A stretch of 64,000 nucleotides of DNA from positions 310,001 to 374,000 of the forward strand of contig NZ_JAILXZ010000001.1 in NCBI RefSeq assembly GCF_020179475.1. The letters run 5' to 3'. Position 1 is the first letter of the stretch, and each line of letters begins with the position of its first letter. A program made the position numbers and the translations under genes. The DNA is from Novosphingobium huizhouense (GTDB lineage Bacteria; Pseudomonadota; Alphaproteobacteria; Sphingomonadales; Sphingomonadaceae). The notes under the pieces were generated by a model. The model saw nothing but the letters and a program-made list of their open reading frames with translations. It was not told where the DNA came from and did not search any database. Shown here piece after piece: positions 52,735 to 61,971 of this stretch.

Positions 52735-53102
52735 GGCCGATCACTCCGGGCAAGGGCGCGCATGAGCGCGCAAGTCTTGGCGAGCCGCAACGCGGCGGTC
52801 ACCAGCAGCGGGACCAGCGTGATCCACAGCAGGCCTTGCACCCACAGCGGCGGGCGCAGCGCCTCGTCGAGCTTGAGCGCGGCGAGGACCAGCAGGACCG
52901 TCAGCGGCAGGACGACGAGGAACAGCCCGCGCCCCCGCGGCTCGTGAAGCGCAAAGGCCGTGCCGCAGGCCCGGCAGGCCGGCGCGAAGGCGGCGGGGGC
53001 CTCCCACAGCGTGCGCGCGCCGCAAGCGGGGCACAAACCGAAAAGGGCAGCCCGGACGCATCCGGGCTGCCCTTTCGATGCCGGGTTCGAACCCGCGGCC
53101 AT
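52731..53102 (-). CDS. DUF983 membrane protein
   Basis: A 123-residue protein with a zinc ribbon of two CxxC pairs (C24/C27 and C43/C46) and two membrane segments (about 58-78 and 85-105). DUF983 genes are commonly placed with cytochrome oxidase genes in alphaproteobacteria; function is unknown. The start is unsure: ATG at 53102 overlaps the cox3 stop (TAATG), but a perfect 15-bp hairpin lies within its first 22 codons, and a start after the hairpin is possible. Confidence 0.78.
   Translation of the reverse strand: MAAGSNPASKGQPGCVRAALFGLCPACGARTLWEAPAAFAPACRACGTAFALHEPRGRGLFLVVLPLTVLLVLAALKLDEALRPPLWVQGLLWITLVPLLVTAALRLAKTCALMRALARSDRP
53042..53075 (-). terminator. Perfect 15-bp hairpin between cox3 and DUF983
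   Basis: Arms 53042-53056 and 53061-53075 match over 15 bp without mismatch around a 4-nt loop. On the reverse strand the stem is followed by TTTT. It has the shape of a terminator or attenuator that would cut cox3 mRNA off from DUF983-surf1, although it overlaps the annotated DUF983 start. Confidence 0.65.
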
Positions 53103-53926
53103 TACTCGATGTGCGCGCCCCAGTTGCCCCACACGTAGATGGCGACGAACAGGAACAGCCAGACCACGTCGACGAAGTGCCAGTACCAGGCGGCCGCTTC
53201 GAAGCCGAAGTGCTGGCGCGGGGTGAAGTGGCCGGCATAGGCGCGGAACAGGCAGACGATCAGGAAGATCGTGCCGACGATCACGTGGAAGCCGTGGAAC
53301 CCGGTCGCCATGTAGAACGACGAGCCGTAGGTGTTCTGGCCGAAGCCGAACGGCGCGTGGGCGTATTCGAAAGCCTGGATCGCGCTGAACAGCAGGCCGA
53401 GGAGGATCGTCGCCCACAGGCCCTTCTTGAGGCCGTCGCGGTCGCCGTGGATCAGCGCGTGGTGCGCCCAGGTCAGCGTGGTGCCCGAGCACAGCAGGAT
53501 CAGCGTGTTGAGCAGCGGCAGGTCGAAGGCGTTCATCACCGCCTCGATCGCCTTGGGCGGCCAGACGCCGCCGATGACGTCGGTGTTCACCTTCGACGGG
53601 AACAGCGAGAAGTCGAAGAAGGCCCAGAACCAGCCGACGAAGAACATCACTTCCGAAGCGATGAACAGGATCATGCCGTAGCGCTGGTGCAGCTGCACCA
53701 CCGGGGTGTGGTCGCCCGCGTGGGCTTCCTTGATGATCTTGCCGAACCACGAGAAGAAGGTGACGATCACGCCGAGGAAGCCGAGCAGCATCACGGCGGT
53801 GCCGTTGGGCATCTTGTGCATGAACAGCACGCCGCCGCTGGTCATCACCAGCGCCGAGATCGCGCCCACGAAGGGCCAGACGTCGGGCGGCAGGATGTGG
53901 TAATCGTGGTTCTTTGCGCCGGCCAT
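53102..53926 (-). CDS. ctaE: Cytochrome c oxidase subunit III
   Basis: A 274-residue seven-helix subunit of the aa3 oxidase. It begins AGAKNHDYHILPPDVWPF and has GFHGFHVIVGTIFLIV and HFGFEAAAWYWHFVDVVWLFLF, all family landmarks (last given as a region at about 235-262). Transcribed after ctaG with a 69-bp gap, which may contain a separate promoter. Confidence 0.97.
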   Translation of the reverse strand: MAGAKNHDYHILPPDVWPFVGAISALVMTSGGVLFMHKMPNGTAVMLLGFLGVIVTFFSWFGKIIKEAHAGDHTPVVQLHQRYGMILFIASEVMFFVGWFWAFFDFSLFPSKVNTDVIGGVWPPKAIEAVMNAFDLPLLNTLILLCSGTTLTWAHHALIHGDRDGLKKGLWATILLGLLFSAIQAFEYAHAPFGFGQNTYGSSFYMATGFHGFHVIVGTIFLIVCLFRAYAGHFTPRQHFGFEAAAWYWHFVDVVWLFLFVAIYVWGNWGAHIE

Positions 53927-53995
53927 GGTTCTCGACTTCCCCCGATGAAATTCCGGTCAGTCCGGACACTTGCCCGGACGCATAACGAGCCGCCT

Positions 53996-54652
53996 TTATC
54001 GGGCGGAAGCGGTGCGGTCCAGAGGCTTTGCACCCGTAGTCGCACTCTTCGCCGCAGCGCCCTTCCCGCCCTGCGCGAGGCTCTGGTCGGCGGCGAGGAG
54101 GAAGGTGTAGCTGAGCGTGATCTCGGGAATGGCGCGCGCGTTGGCGTCCTGCAACATCGCCGGATCGACATAGTAGATCACCGGCATGCGCACTTCCTGA
54201 CCCGGCTCGAGCTTCTGTTCGTTGAAGCAGAAGCACTGGATCTTGTGGAAATAGGCGCCGGTCTGCTCGGGCGTGACGTTGAACACCGCGCGCCCGACGA
54301 TCGGCTTGTCCGACAGGTTCTTGGCGGTGAAGAACGCGATCTTGCGCTCACCGATCCGGCCGTCCTGCGTGACCTGCTCGGGCTTGAAGATCCACGGCAG
54401 GCCCGGCGCGACATTGGCGTCGAAGCGGATGGTGATCGGCTGCGCGGTGGCCCTGACCCCTTGCGCCTGCTCGGCGGTGGCGCGCTGGGTGGTGCCGTTG
54501 AATCCGGTCGCCTGGCAGAACAGGCGGTAGAGCGGCACCGAGGCATAGCCAAGGCCGAGCATCGCCAGCGCGCCGGCGATCGCGAACGAGGCGACCTTGC
54601 GGTTGCGCTGCGCGATCCGATTCGGAGCCGGAGTCGCCGCGTTGCTCGCCAT
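53996..54652 (-). CDS. ctaG: Cytochrome c oxidase assembly protein CtaG/Cox11
   Basis: A 218-residue copper chaperone that delivers CuB to subunit I. One N-terminal membrane helix is at about 20-40 and the copper motif CFCF has Cys140 and Cys142 (IQCFCFNEQ). Cys46 is a third conserved Cys. ATG at 54652 overlaps the small gene's stop by 1 nt; a GTG one codon upstream is also possible. Confidence 0.94.
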   Translation of the reverse strand: MASNAATPAPNRIAQRNRKVASFAIAGALAMLGLGYASVPLYRLFCQATGFNGTTQRATAEQAQGVRATAQPITIRFDANVAPGLPWIFKPEQVTQDGRIGERKIAFFTAKNLSDKPIVGRAVFNVTPEQTGAYFHKIQCFCFNEQKLEPGQEVRMPVIYYVDPAMLQDANARAIPEITLSYTFLLAADQSLAQGGKGAAAKSATTGAKPLDRTASAR

Positions 54653-54807
54653 CACATCTGCCCCGACGAGTGCAGCCCCATCTTGACGATGGTGATCGCG
54701 AAGAACAGCACCACCAGCGCGAGCAGGACGAAGCCGAGCGCGCGGTTGCGCGCCTTCTGCCGCGCGCGGAACAGCTCGAGATCGGTCTTGGGGTCCTGTG
54801 CCATCAT
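54652..54807 (-). CDS. Short cytochrome-oxidase-linked membrane protein
   Basis: A 51-residue protein with a charged N-terminus ([18 protein letters not shown]) and one membrane helix (about 24-43). Small proteins of this kind sit between ctaB and ctaG in many alphaproteobacteria and are sometimes called CoxF-like. It overlaps cyoE by 4 nt (ATGA). Function is unknown; the position suggests oxidase assembly. Confidence 0.8.
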   Translation of the reverse strand: MMAQDPKTDLELFRARQKARNRALGFVLLALVVLFFAITIVKMGLHSSGQM

Positions 54808-55718
54808 TGCCAGCCTTGCAGCGTCGCGAAGCGGTCCGCGACTAACACCGCGAAGAGCGCGAAGAGATAGATGATCGAGAAGGCAAAGAGCCGCTTTTCC
54901 GGCACCATGCCGTCGCCCGGCGTGCTGGTGCGCAGCCCGACCCGCGCCGACAGCGCGAGGAACAGCGCGCCCAGCACCAGCGCCGCCACGCCGTAGATCG
55001 CGCCGGTCGCGCCGATGAACCAGGGCGCAGCGGCGAGCGGCAGGAGCAGCGCGGCATAGACCAGGATCTGCCGCCGCGTCGCCTTTTCGCCCGCGACGAC
55101 CGGCATCATCGGGATGCCGACCTTGGCGTAGTCGGTCTGGACGAACAGCGCGAGCGCCCAGAAGTGCGGCGGCGTCCACATGAAGATGATCAGGAACAGC
55201 AGCACCGGCATCAGCGTGATGTGACCGGTCACCGCGACCCACCCGATCAGCGGCGGGAAGGCCCCCGCGCCGCCGCCGATGACGATGTTCTGCGGCGTGC
55301 GCGGCTTGAGCCAGACGGTGTAGATCCAGGCGTAGTAAAAGATCGACAGCGCGAGGATCGCCGCGGGGAGCCAGCCGTTGGCAAGGCCCATGACCAGCAC
55401 CGACCCGCCCGACAGCGCGAAGCCGAAGTCGCGCGCCGAGGTGCGCTCCATGCGGCCGGCCGGGAGCGGGCGGTTGGCGGTGCGCTTCATGCCCGCGTCG
55501 ATATCGGCTTCCCACCACTGGTTGAGCGCGGCCGCGCCGCCCGCGCCCACCGCGATGCACAGGATCGCGGTGAAGGCGAGCACCGGGTGGATGCTGCCGG
55601 GCGCGGCGAGCAGGCCGCACAGCCCGGTGAAGATGACCAGAGTCATCACCCGCGGCTTGGTCAGCGCGAAGAAGTCCCGCCAGTCGGCGGGCAGCGGAAG
55701 GGTTGCGGTGGAGTCCAT
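54804..55718 (-). CDS. cyoE: Protohaem IX farnesyltransferase
   Basis: A 304-residue UbiA-fold enzyme (CyoE/CtaB) that makes haem O from haem B, needed before haem A formation. Asp-rich motif NQWWEADID (66-74) and nine hydrophobic segments are seen, plus the [11 protein letters not shown] segment. ATG at 55718 is chosen because the upstream frame is Arg/Ser-rich and has no match. ctaA is not in the window. Confidence 0.94.
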   Translation of the reverse strand: MDSTATLPLPADWRDFFALTKPRVMTLVIFTGLCGLLAAPGSIHPVLAFTAILCIAVGAGGAAALNQWWEADIDAGMKRTANRPLPAGRMERTSARDFGFALSGGSVLVMGLANGWLPAAILALSIFYYAWIYTVWLKPRTPQNIVIGGGAGAFPPLIGWVAVTGHITLMPVLLFLIIFMWTPPHFWALALFVQTDYAKVGIPMMPVVAGEKATRRQILVYAALLLPLAAAPWFIGATGAIYGVAALVLGALFLALSARVGLRTSTPGDGMVPEKRLFAFSIIYLFALFAVLVADRFATLQGWQ

Positions 55719-55779
55719 ATGTCTTGCCGCCGCCCATAGGCCAGTTGGCGCGCGGTGGAAAGGTGCCCGCGCCTTCGCT

Positions 55780-56745
55780 TCAGCGCACCCGCGCCAGCCA
55801 GTCGAGCAGCAGCGCGTTGACCTCCTCGGGCCGCTCCTGCTGCGTCCAGTGGCCGCAGCCTTCGAGCATGTGGCCTTCGACGTTCGGCGCATAGTTGCGC
55901 ATCATCGCGGTGGGATCGGCGACCTGGCCGAACAGCGTGCTGGCAGGGTCCATCGTGCCGCCGATGTAGAGCGCGGGCTGGTCGAGCGTCCTGCCCGCCC
56001 AGGCCTTGAGGTAGGCGTGATCGGCCTCGTGATTGCGGTAGCGGTTGAGCGGTCCGCGCAGGCCCGAGGCGGTGAACTCGGCGACATAATAGTCGAGGTC
56101 GGCCGCGCTGAGCCAGGCGGACGGCGCGACCGGCTCGGGCAGGCCGTCGAGCAGCAGCGCATCGACCGGCTTGAGCGGCCAGGCCTTGGGCGGCGCCTCG
56201 CCCGAGATCGAGTGCAGGAACACCCGCAGGAAGCGGCGCACGTCCGCTTCGAGCTCGGCCTCGGCCCTGCCCGGCTGCTGGAAGTATTCCTGGTAGAAGA
56301 AGATTCCCTTGTCGGTGAACAGTTCGCGGAAGACGTCGGTGAAGGGCCGCGTCGGCGCACCGGCGAAGGGCACCGAGAGCCCGGCCACCGCCTTGAACCG
56401 GTCGGGCCGGGTGAAGGCCGAGTTCCACACGATCGGCGCACCCCAGTCGTGGCCGACGAGAATCGCAGGCGCATCCGGCTGGAGCGCGTCGGCGACGCCG
56501 ACGACGTCGCCGATCAGCCGCTCCATAGCATAGGCTTCGACCGGATGCGGCTTGTCCGAGCCGCCATAGCCGCGCACGTCGATCGCGCAAGCCGTGAAGC
56601 CGGCGGCGGCGACGGGGCCGATCTGGTGGCGCCACGAGTACCAGCTTTCGGGAAAGCCGTGGACCATGATCACCAGCGGGCCGGTGCCTTCGACCCGGGC
56701 GCGCAGGGTGACTTCGCCGGCATCGATCATGCGGAATTCGGACAT
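55780..56745 (-). CDS. Epoxide-hydrolase-like alpha/beta-hydrolase
   Basis: A 321-residue alpha/beta hydrolase with the epoxide hydrolase/haloalkane dehalogenase pattern: HGFPES (29-34), Asp nucleophile in GHDWGA (Asp100), and catalytic His299 in GHWTQQERP. An Asp nucleophile points to epoxide or halide chemistry rather than an esterase. It sits within the oxidase block, and no functional link to it is apparent. AGAGGAG precedes the ATG at 56745. Confidence 0.9.
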   Translation of the reverse strand: MSEFRMIDAGEVTLRARVEGTGPLVIMVHGFPESWYSWRHQIGPVAAAGFTACAIDVRGYGGSDKPHPVEAYAMERLIGDVVGVADALQPDAPAILVGHDWGAPIVWNSAFTRPDRFKAVAGLSVPFAGAPTRPFTDVFRELFTDKGIFFYQEYFQQPGRAEAELEADVRRFLRVFLHSISGEAPPKAWPLKPVDALLLDGLPEPVAPSAWLSAADLDYYVAEFTASGLRGPLNRYRNHEADHAYLKAWAGRTLDQPALYIGGTMDPASTLFGQVADPTAMMRNYAPNVEGHMLEGCGHWTQQERPEEVNALLLDWLARVR

Positions 56746-56830
56746 GGGTGCTCCTCTCGTTGCGCTTCCCCTATCGCATGATAGCGGACGTGCAAACCGG
56801 CATCGGCAACGCGGCGAAAACGCCCCGGGG

Positions 56831-56848
56831 TTGACACAGTTGACACAG
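56831..56848. repeat. Tandem 9-bp repeat TTGACACAG x2
   Basis: Two perfect adjacent copies of TTGACACAG, about 85 bp upstream of the hydrolase start. Each contains a TTGACA -35 match on the forward strand, but no gene starts downstream on that strand, so a binding site or chance is more likely than a promoter. Confidence 0.6.
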
Positions 56849-56997
56849 TCCTGGGTGAAAACCGGAACGCCCTCTCGACCGTCGCGACCGGTCCATCGCC
56901 CGGTGTGGGAATCGAGCGTCGTTTCAGAGGGATAAGGGGCGAAGCGCAAGCCATGGCGGAGGCTTATACGCACCGTTGAAGCTGTAGGACAGCGCGC

Positions 56998-57035
56998 GCG
57001 ATCCTTGCATATGCAACAAAGCCCGCAGGGATCGC
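56998..57035. other. Hairpin with an internal TTGCATATGCAA palindrome
   Basis: An 11-bp stem, 56998-57008 with 57025-57035, one wobble, encloses a 16-nt loop. A separate 12-bp perfect palindrome (57005-57016) overlaps the left arm, so two alternative structures are possible. It may be a regulatory or replication-protein site; no function is known. Confidence 0.45.
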
Positions 57036-57160
57036 AAAGGCACGCGGTGCGGGTCGCGTCGCGCCCCCTTGCGAGGGGTGTGATGGCGGCCTGGCGCGCG
57101 GCTCGCCGATCCTCCCTTGCAGAGGCACGGTCGGGCCTGATTGCCCGGGCGGCGGAAACG

Positions 57161-57191
57161 AAAACACCCCGGTGTCGCCACCGGGGTGTTT
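57161..57191 (-). terminator. Rho-independent terminator of ctaD
   Basis: A perfect 12-bp stem (57162-57173 with 57180-57191) with a 6-nt loop sits 25 bp past the ctaD stop. T-rich bases follow on both strands, so it could work in both directions. Confidence 0.85.
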
Positions 57192-57216
57192 CGAACTCGG
57201 GCCTTGCGGCGCGGGC

Positions 57217-58905
57217 TTAGTGGTGCGCGCCGTCTTCGATGACCGGGAGGGTCTCGAACTGGTGGAACGGCGGCGGCGAGGACAGCGTCCACTCGAGCGT
57301 GGTCGCGCCTTCACCCCAGTAGTTCCCTTCCGCCTTGCGGCCGGCGATGAAGGCATAGGCGATGTTGATCAGGAAGATCACGATCGAGACGGCCATGATC
57401 TCGTAGCCGATCGAGGCGATCTTGTTCCAGTGCTCGAACGCAGGGGCGTAGTCGGGGTAGCGACGCGGCATGCCCTGGACGCCGAGGAAGTGCATCGGGA
57501 AGAAGATCGTGTTCACGCCGACGAAAAACACCCAGAACTGGATGTGGCTGAGCAGCTCGGAGTGCCAGCGACCGGTCATCTTCGGGAACCAGTAGTAGAA
57601 CCCGGCAAAGAGCGAGGTCACCGCGCCCAGCGACAGCACGTAGTGGAAGTGGCCCACGACGTAGTAGGTGTCCTGGAGGTTGTCGTCGATGCCGCCGTTC
57701 GCCAGCACGACGCCGGTGACGCCGCCCATGGTGAACAGGAAGATGAAGCCGATTGCCCAGACCATCGGCGACTTGAACTCGATCGAGCCGCCCCACATCG
57801 TCGCGATCCACGAGAAGATCTTGATGCCGGTGGGGACTGCGATGACCATGGTCGCCGCGGTGAAGTACATCTTCGTGTTCACGTCGAGGCCAGTGGTGTA
57901 CATGTGGTGCGCCCACACGATGAACCCGACGACGCCGATCGCGACCATCGCGTAGGCCATGCCGAGGTAGCCGAACACCGGCTTCTTCGAGAAGGTCGAG
58001 ATGATCTGGCTGATGATGCCGAAGCCCGGCAGGATCATGATGTAGACTTCGGGGTGGCCGAAGAACCAGAACAGGTGCTGGTAGAGGATCGGGTCACCGC
58101 CGCCGGCAGCGTCGAAGAAGGTCGTGCCGAAGTTGCGGTCGGTCAGCAGCATGGTGATCGCGGCGGCGAGAACCGGCAGCGACAGCAGCAGCAGGAACGC
58201 GGTGACCAGCACCGACCACACGAACAGCGGCATCTTGTGCAGGGTCATGCCCGGCGCGCGCATGTTGAAGATGGTGGTGATGAAGTTGACCGCGCCGAGG
58301 ATCGAGCCCGCACCGGCGAGGTGGAGCGAGAAGATCGCGAAGTCGACCGCCGGACCGACCGAGCCGGAGGTCGAGAGCGGGGCATAGACCGTCCAGCCGG
58401 TGCCCGCGCCGTTGCCGGTGCCGCCCGGGAAGAAGGCCGAGAGCATCAGCGAGCAGAAGCCCGAGAAGGTCAGCCAGAACGACACGTTGTTCATGCGCGG
58501 GAAGGCCATGTCGGGCGCGCCGATCATGATCGGCACGAACCAGTTGCCGAAGCCGCCGATGATCGCGGGCATGACCATGAAGAACACCATGATCAGGCCG
58601 TGCGCGGTGATCAGCACGTTCCACAGGTGGAGCTGCTGGTCGAAGCTCGGGTTCTTTTCGCCCAGGAGCTGGGCGAAGTAGCCGAGGTACTGGATCCCCG
58701 GCTGCGCCAGTTCGGCGCGCATCATGCCCGAGACCGCGCCGCCGATGAGCCCCGCGAAGATCGCGAAGATCAGGTAGAGCGTCCCGATGTCCTTGTGGTT
58801 GGTCGACATGAACCAACGCGCGAAGAAGCTCGGCTTGTGGTCATGATCGTGGGCATCGTCGTGATGCGCCACGAAGGTTTCGTGATCGGCTGGAATGGAA
58901 GCCAT
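57217..58905 (-). CDS. ctaD: Cytochrome c oxidase subunit I
   Basis: A 562-residue twelve-helix catalytic subunit holding haem a, haem a3 and CuB. Landmarks are [34 protein letters not shown] (with the CuB His and cross-linked Tyr), [11 protein letters not shown], and [11 protein letters not shown]. The N-terminus is His/Asp-rich ([11 protein letters not shown]), which could bind metal. Preceded by ctaC, 27 bp away; ends at a strong terminator. Confidence 0.98.
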   Translation of the reverse strand: MASIPADHETFVAHHDDAHDHDHKPSFFARWFMSTNHKDIGTLYLIFAIFAGLIGGAVSGMMRAELAQPGIQYLGYFAQLLGEKNPSFDQQLHLWNVLITAHGLIMVFFMVMPAIIGGFGNWFVPIMIGAPDMAFPRMNNVSFWLTFSGFCSLMLSAFFPGGTGNGAGTGWTVYAPLSTSGSVGPAVDFAIFSLHLAGAGSILGAVNFITTIFNMRAPGMTLHKMPLFVWSVLVTAFLLLLSLPVLAAAITMLLTDRNFGTTFFDAAGGGDPILYQHLFWFFGHPEVYIMILPGFGIISQIISTFSKKPVFGYLGMAYAMVAIGVVGFIVWAHHMYTTGLDVNTKMYFTAATMVIAVPTGIKIFSWIATMWGGSIEFKSPMVWAIGFIFLFTMGGVTGVVLANGGIDDNLQDTYYVVGHFHYVLSLGAVTSLFAGFYYWFPKMTGRWHSELLSHIQFWVFFVGVNTIFFPMHFLGVQGMPRRYPDYAPAFEHWNKIASIGYEIMAVSIVIFLINIAYAFIAGRKAEGNYWGEGATTLEWTLSSPPPFHQFETLPVIEDGAHH

Positions 58906-58932
58906 GGCTTGCGAACCTCGTCCTTGTATCTC

Positions 58933-59979
58933 TTACGCGGCCGGGGCGGCCGAAGCGTCCGCCGCGGGAGCGGCAGGCGCGGTCGCGGCGGCAGGCGTGA
59001 CGGCGGGGGCGGCAGGAGCCGCGGCGGCGCCACCGACGGTGCCGCCCTGGGCCTTGACCCACGCCTCGAACTTGGGACGCGGCAGGGCCTCGACGACGAT
59101 CGGCATGTAGCCATGGCGAGCGCCGCACAGTTCCGAGCACTGGCCGTAGTAGACGCCCGGCTCGTTGATGATCAGGACCTTCTCGTTGATCCGGCCCGGC
59201 ACGGCGTCGAGCTTGAACCACAGCGAAGGCACCGCGAACGAATGGATCACGTCCGAACCGGTGGTCTGCAGGCGGATCGGCTCACCCACAGGAACGACCA
59301 TGCGGGCATCGGCCGCGAGGTGCGGCGGCTCGCCGCGCTTGAGGGCCTCTTCCTCGGGCAGCATGTTCGAGATGACCTCGAACCCGCCGTTGTCGGGGTA
59401 GGTATAGCCCCAGTACCACTGGTAGCCGGTGACCTTGACGGTCAGCGCGCCCTTGGGCGCGGGCTTGTACTGCTGGGCGAGCAGGCGGATCGAGGGGACC
59501 GCGATCACCACCAGGATCAGCACCGGGACGAGCGTCCAGATCACTTCGATCAGGGTGTTGTGGCTGGTCTTCGAGGCCGCCGGGTTGGCGCGGCGGTTGA
59601 AGCGCGCCATCACCACCAGCAGCAGCACGAGCACCAGGAAGGTGATCGCGACGATCACCGGAAACAGGATGTAGTCGTGCATCGCCAGGGCCTGCTTGCC
59701 GGTCGGCGAATACTGGTCCTGGAAGGTCATGCCGCCATCGACCGGCTGACCCTTGCCCGCGGTGGGCTTCATCGGCACGTAGGCGTCGGCGGCGGAGGCG
59801 GCCTTCGACGCTTCGGCTGCCGGCGTGGCAGCGGCCGCCGGAGCGGCGCTGGCGGAGACAGCCGGAGCGGGCGCGGCAGCCGTGGCTGCCATCGCCGCAG
59901 GGGCGAAGCTCAGCGCGGCAGCAAGGCCCAGGGTCCGGATCGCATTGCCCGCGAGGCGGGCGGTATCGGCAAGACTCAT
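58933..59979 (-). CDS. ctaC: Cytochrome c oxidase subunit II
   Basis: A 348-residue subunit with a signal peptide (about 1-31), Ala/Pro-rich linker, two membrane helices (about 103-125 and 145-165) and the CuA domain: His246, Cys281, Cys285, His289 and Met292 in GQCSELCGARHGYMP. Both ends carry long Ala/Pro-rich tails (about 32-62 and the last 35 residues), which is unusual for the family. First gene of ctaC-ctaD. Confidence 0.96.
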   Translation of the reverse strand: MSLADTARLAGNAIRTLGLAAALSFAPAAMAATAAAPAPAVSASAAPAAAATPAAEASKAASAADAYVPMKPTAGKGQPVDGGMTFQDQYSPTGKQALAMHDYILFPVIVAITFLVLVLLLVVMARFNRRANPAASKTSHNTLIEVIWTLVPVLILVVIAVPSIRLLAQQYKPAPKGALTVKVTGYQWYWGYTYPDNGGFEVISNMLPEEEALKRGEPPHLAADARMVVPVGEPIRLQTTGSDVIHSFAVPSLWFKLDAVPGRINEKVLIINEPGVYYGQCSELCGARHGYMPIVVEALPRPKFEAWVKAQGGTVGGAAAAPAAPAVTPAAATAPAAPAADASAAPAA

Positions 59980-60221
59980 CGTCGAATGTTCCGCTTTTCC
60001 CTGATTTGCGCTGCGTCAAGGAGGCGCGCGCGCAACCCCTCTAATTCCTCGATTGGACCGGCCTATACGCGCCGTTGTCACAACCCTCAAGCGGCACGGG
60101 GCAGTTTTTTCGGGCAGCCCGAAAGTGTATAAAAGGCTTGCCGCCGCAAGGGTGGCGGGCCATGGCGGCCCGTCTCTATAGTGACCCTGCCGCGACGATC
60201 GCGGCGCGTGATGGAAGCGCC

Positions 60222-60806
60222 ATGTCCGAAGACGAAATCCTCGCCGAATTCCGGGCCAGCCAGGCCCTGCTGGAAGGCCATTTCCTGCTCTCCTCGGGCC
60301 GCCACAGCGCGCATTACCTGCAATGCGCGCGGGTTCTGATGGACCCGATGCGCGCCTCGCGGCTCGCCGCGGCGACCGCCGCCAAGATCCCGCGCGAGCT
60401 GCGCCAGCAGATCCAGAAGGTGGTCAGCCCGGCAATGGGCGGAGTGATCATCGGCCACGAAATGGGCCGCGCGCTGGGGGTCGAGGCGATGTTCGTCGAG
60501 CGCCCGACGGGCACCTTCGAACTGCGCCGCGGATTCGCCCTTAGTGAAGGTGACAGGGTGCTGATGGTCGAGGACGTCGTCACCACCGGCCTGTCGAGCC
60601 GCGAGGCAATCCGCGCGATCGAGGAAGCAGGCGGTCAGGTGATCGCCGCGGCCTCGCTGGTCGACCGTTCGGGCGGCAGCATCGACCTCGGCGTGCCGTT
60701 CTTCCCGCTCGTCGCGCTGAACTTCCCGACCTATGCGCCCGACGAAGTGCCGGCGGCGCTCGCGGCGACTCCCGCGGTCAAGCCGGGCAGCCGGGCGCAG
60801 GCGTGA
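60222..60806 (+). CDS. pyrE: Orotate phosphoribosyltransferase PyrE
   Basis: A 194-residue enzyme joining orotate to PRPP to form OMP in pyrimidine synthesis. The PRPP loop is [14 protein letters not shown] (about 108-121), and [15 protein letters not shown] is near the start. ATG at 60222 is the family start. Leader 59980-60221 has a TATAAA at 60128-60133 that may be its -10. It leads pdxJ, acpS, lepB and the permease by overlaps of 1 to 4 nt or short gaps. Confidence 0.95.
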   Translation: MSEDEILAEFRASQALLEGHFLLSSGRHSAHYLQCARVLMDPMRASRLAAATAAKIPRELRQQIQKVVSPAMGGVIIGHEMGRALGVEAMFVERPTGTFELRRGFALSEGDRVLMVEDVVTTGLSSREAIRAIEEAGGQVIAAASLVDRSGGSIDLGVPFFPLVALNFPTYAPDEVPAALAATPAVKPGSRAQA

Positions 60807-61561
60807 TGAGCGCGCCCTCGCCCGAGCGGTCGAGGCCCCATGCGTTGAGACTGGGCGTCAACATCGACCACGTCGCCACCATCCGCAACGCGCGCGGCGG
60901 GGATCATCCCGATCCGGTGCGCGCGGCGCAGATCGTCGCGGCGGTCGGCGGCGACGGCATCACCGCGCACCTGCGCGAGGATCGCCGCCACATCCGCGAC
61001 GAGGACCTCGCCCGCATCCAGGCCGCGACCGACCTGCCGCTCAACCTCGAGATGGCGGCGACCGAGGAAATGCTGGCGATCGCGCTCAAGCATCGGCCGC
61101 ACGCCGCCTGCATCGTGCCCGAGCGGCGCGAGGAGCGCACCACCGAAGGCGGGCTCGACGCCGCGGGGCAGCACAACCGGCTCGCGCCGATCGTCGCGCG
61201 CCTTGCCGACGCGGGCATCCGCGTGAGCCTGTTCATCGCGCCCGAGGCGCGGCAGATCGAGGCGGCGATGAAGCTGGGTGCGCCGGTGGTCGAACTGCAC
61301 ACCGGCGAATATGCCCATGCGACGGGCGAGGCGCGCGCGGTCGAGCTCAAGCGCATCGCCGACATGGCCGCGCTCGCCGCGCGCAACGGCATCGAGCCGC
61401 ACGCGGGGCACGGCCTCACCTACGACAACGTCCAGGCGATCGCCGCCATCCCGCAAGTCGCCGAGCTCAACATCGGGCATTTTCTGGTCGGCGAGGCGAT
61501 CTTCACCGGGCTGGAAGCCGCGGTCCGGCGGATGCGCGAGCTGATGGACGAGGCGCGGTGA
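60806..61561 (+). CDS. pdxJ: Pyridoxine 5'-phosphate synthase PdxJ
   Basis: A 251-residue TIM-barrel enzyme condensing 3-amino-2-oxopropyl phosphate with deoxyxylulose phosphate in vitamin B6 synthesis. [26 protein letters not shown] and [11 protein letters not shown] are diagnostic. ATG at 60806 shares one base with the pyrE stop; a GTG one codon earlier is also possible. Its stop overlaps acpS by 4 nt. Confidence 0.96.
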   Translation: MSAPSPERSRPHALRLGVNIDHVATIRNARGGDHPDPVRAAQIVAAVGGDGITAHLREDRRHIRDEDLARIQAATDLPLNLEMAATEEMLAIALKHRPHAACIVPERREERTTEGGLDAAGQHNRLAPIVARLADAGIRVSLFIAPEARQIEAAMKLGAPVVELHTGEYAHATGEARAVELKRIADMAALAARNGIEPHAGHGLTYDNVQAIAAIPQVAELNIGHFLVGEAIFTGLEAAVRRMRELMDEAR

Positions 61562-61971
61562 TCATCGGCCTGGGCTCCGACCTGTGCAACATCGAGCGCA
61601 TCCAGGGCTCGCTCGACCGGTTCGGCGAGCGCTTCGAGAAGCGCGTGTTCACCTCCGCCGAGCGCGCCAAGGCGGCGCGGCGGCCGTTCACCAAGGCGGG
61701 TACGCTGGCCAAGCGCTTCGCCGCCAAGGAAGCGTTCTCCAAGGCGGTCGGCACGGGCTTCAAGGCCGGCGTGTTCATGAAGGACATCGGCGTGGTCAAC
61801 GCCCCGTCGGGCGCGCCGACGCTCGCCCTGACCGGCGGCGCGGCGGCGCGACTCGCCGCGATCACGCCCGAGGGCCACGAAGCGATTGTCCACCTGACGC
61901 TGACCGACGACCACCCCTGGGCGCAGGCCTTCGTGGTGATCGAGGCGCGCGCGCTGAAGGCGCCTGCGTGA
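61558..61971 (+). CDS. acpS: Holo-[acyl-carrier-protein] synthase AcpS
   Basis: A 137-residue enzyme that moves 4'-phosphopantetheine from CoA to acyl carrier protein. [13 protein letters not shown] (about 3-15) holds the metal Asp, and [14 protein letters not shown] the second acidic site. GTG at 61558 overlaps the pdxJ stop. The pdxJ-acpS-lepB order is conserved in alphaproteobacteria. Confidence 0.95.
   Translation: MIIGLGSDLCNIERIQGSLDRFGERFEKRVFTSAERAKAARRPFTKAGTLAKRFAAKEAFSKAVGTGFKAGVFMKDIGVVNAPSGAPTLALTGGAAARLAAITPEGHEAIVHLTLTDDHPWAQAFVVIEARALKAPA

Larger units (their letters stand above)
56746..57216. other. Large intergenic gap between ctaD and the epoxide-hydrolase gene
   Basis: About 470 bp without a convincing gene on either strand. 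It contains the ctaD terminator, a stem-loop centred on the palindrome TTGCATATGCAA (57005-57016), and a tandem copy of TTGACACAG (56831-56848). The hydrolase promoter should also lie here. Short open frames present have no family features. Confidence 0.7.

Noticed and set aside
53077..53101. GGGTTCGAACCC resembling a tRNA T-arm near the cox3/DUF983 junction
   Set aside because: No acceptor, D or anticodon arm can be built around it, so it is not a tRNA; it could be a chance palindrome or part of the DUF983 start.
60101..60127. TTTTTT plus a CGGG-CA-CCCG hairpin before pyrE as a terminator or pyrimidine attenuator
   Set aside because: The T-run lies before, not after, the stem in the pyrE direction, and no leader peptide is evident.
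57172..60132. A forward open frame of 986 codons opposite ctaD and ctaC
   Set aside because: Low-complexity Asp/Arg/His/Glu sequence, antisense to two certain oxidase genes; a GC-bias artefact.
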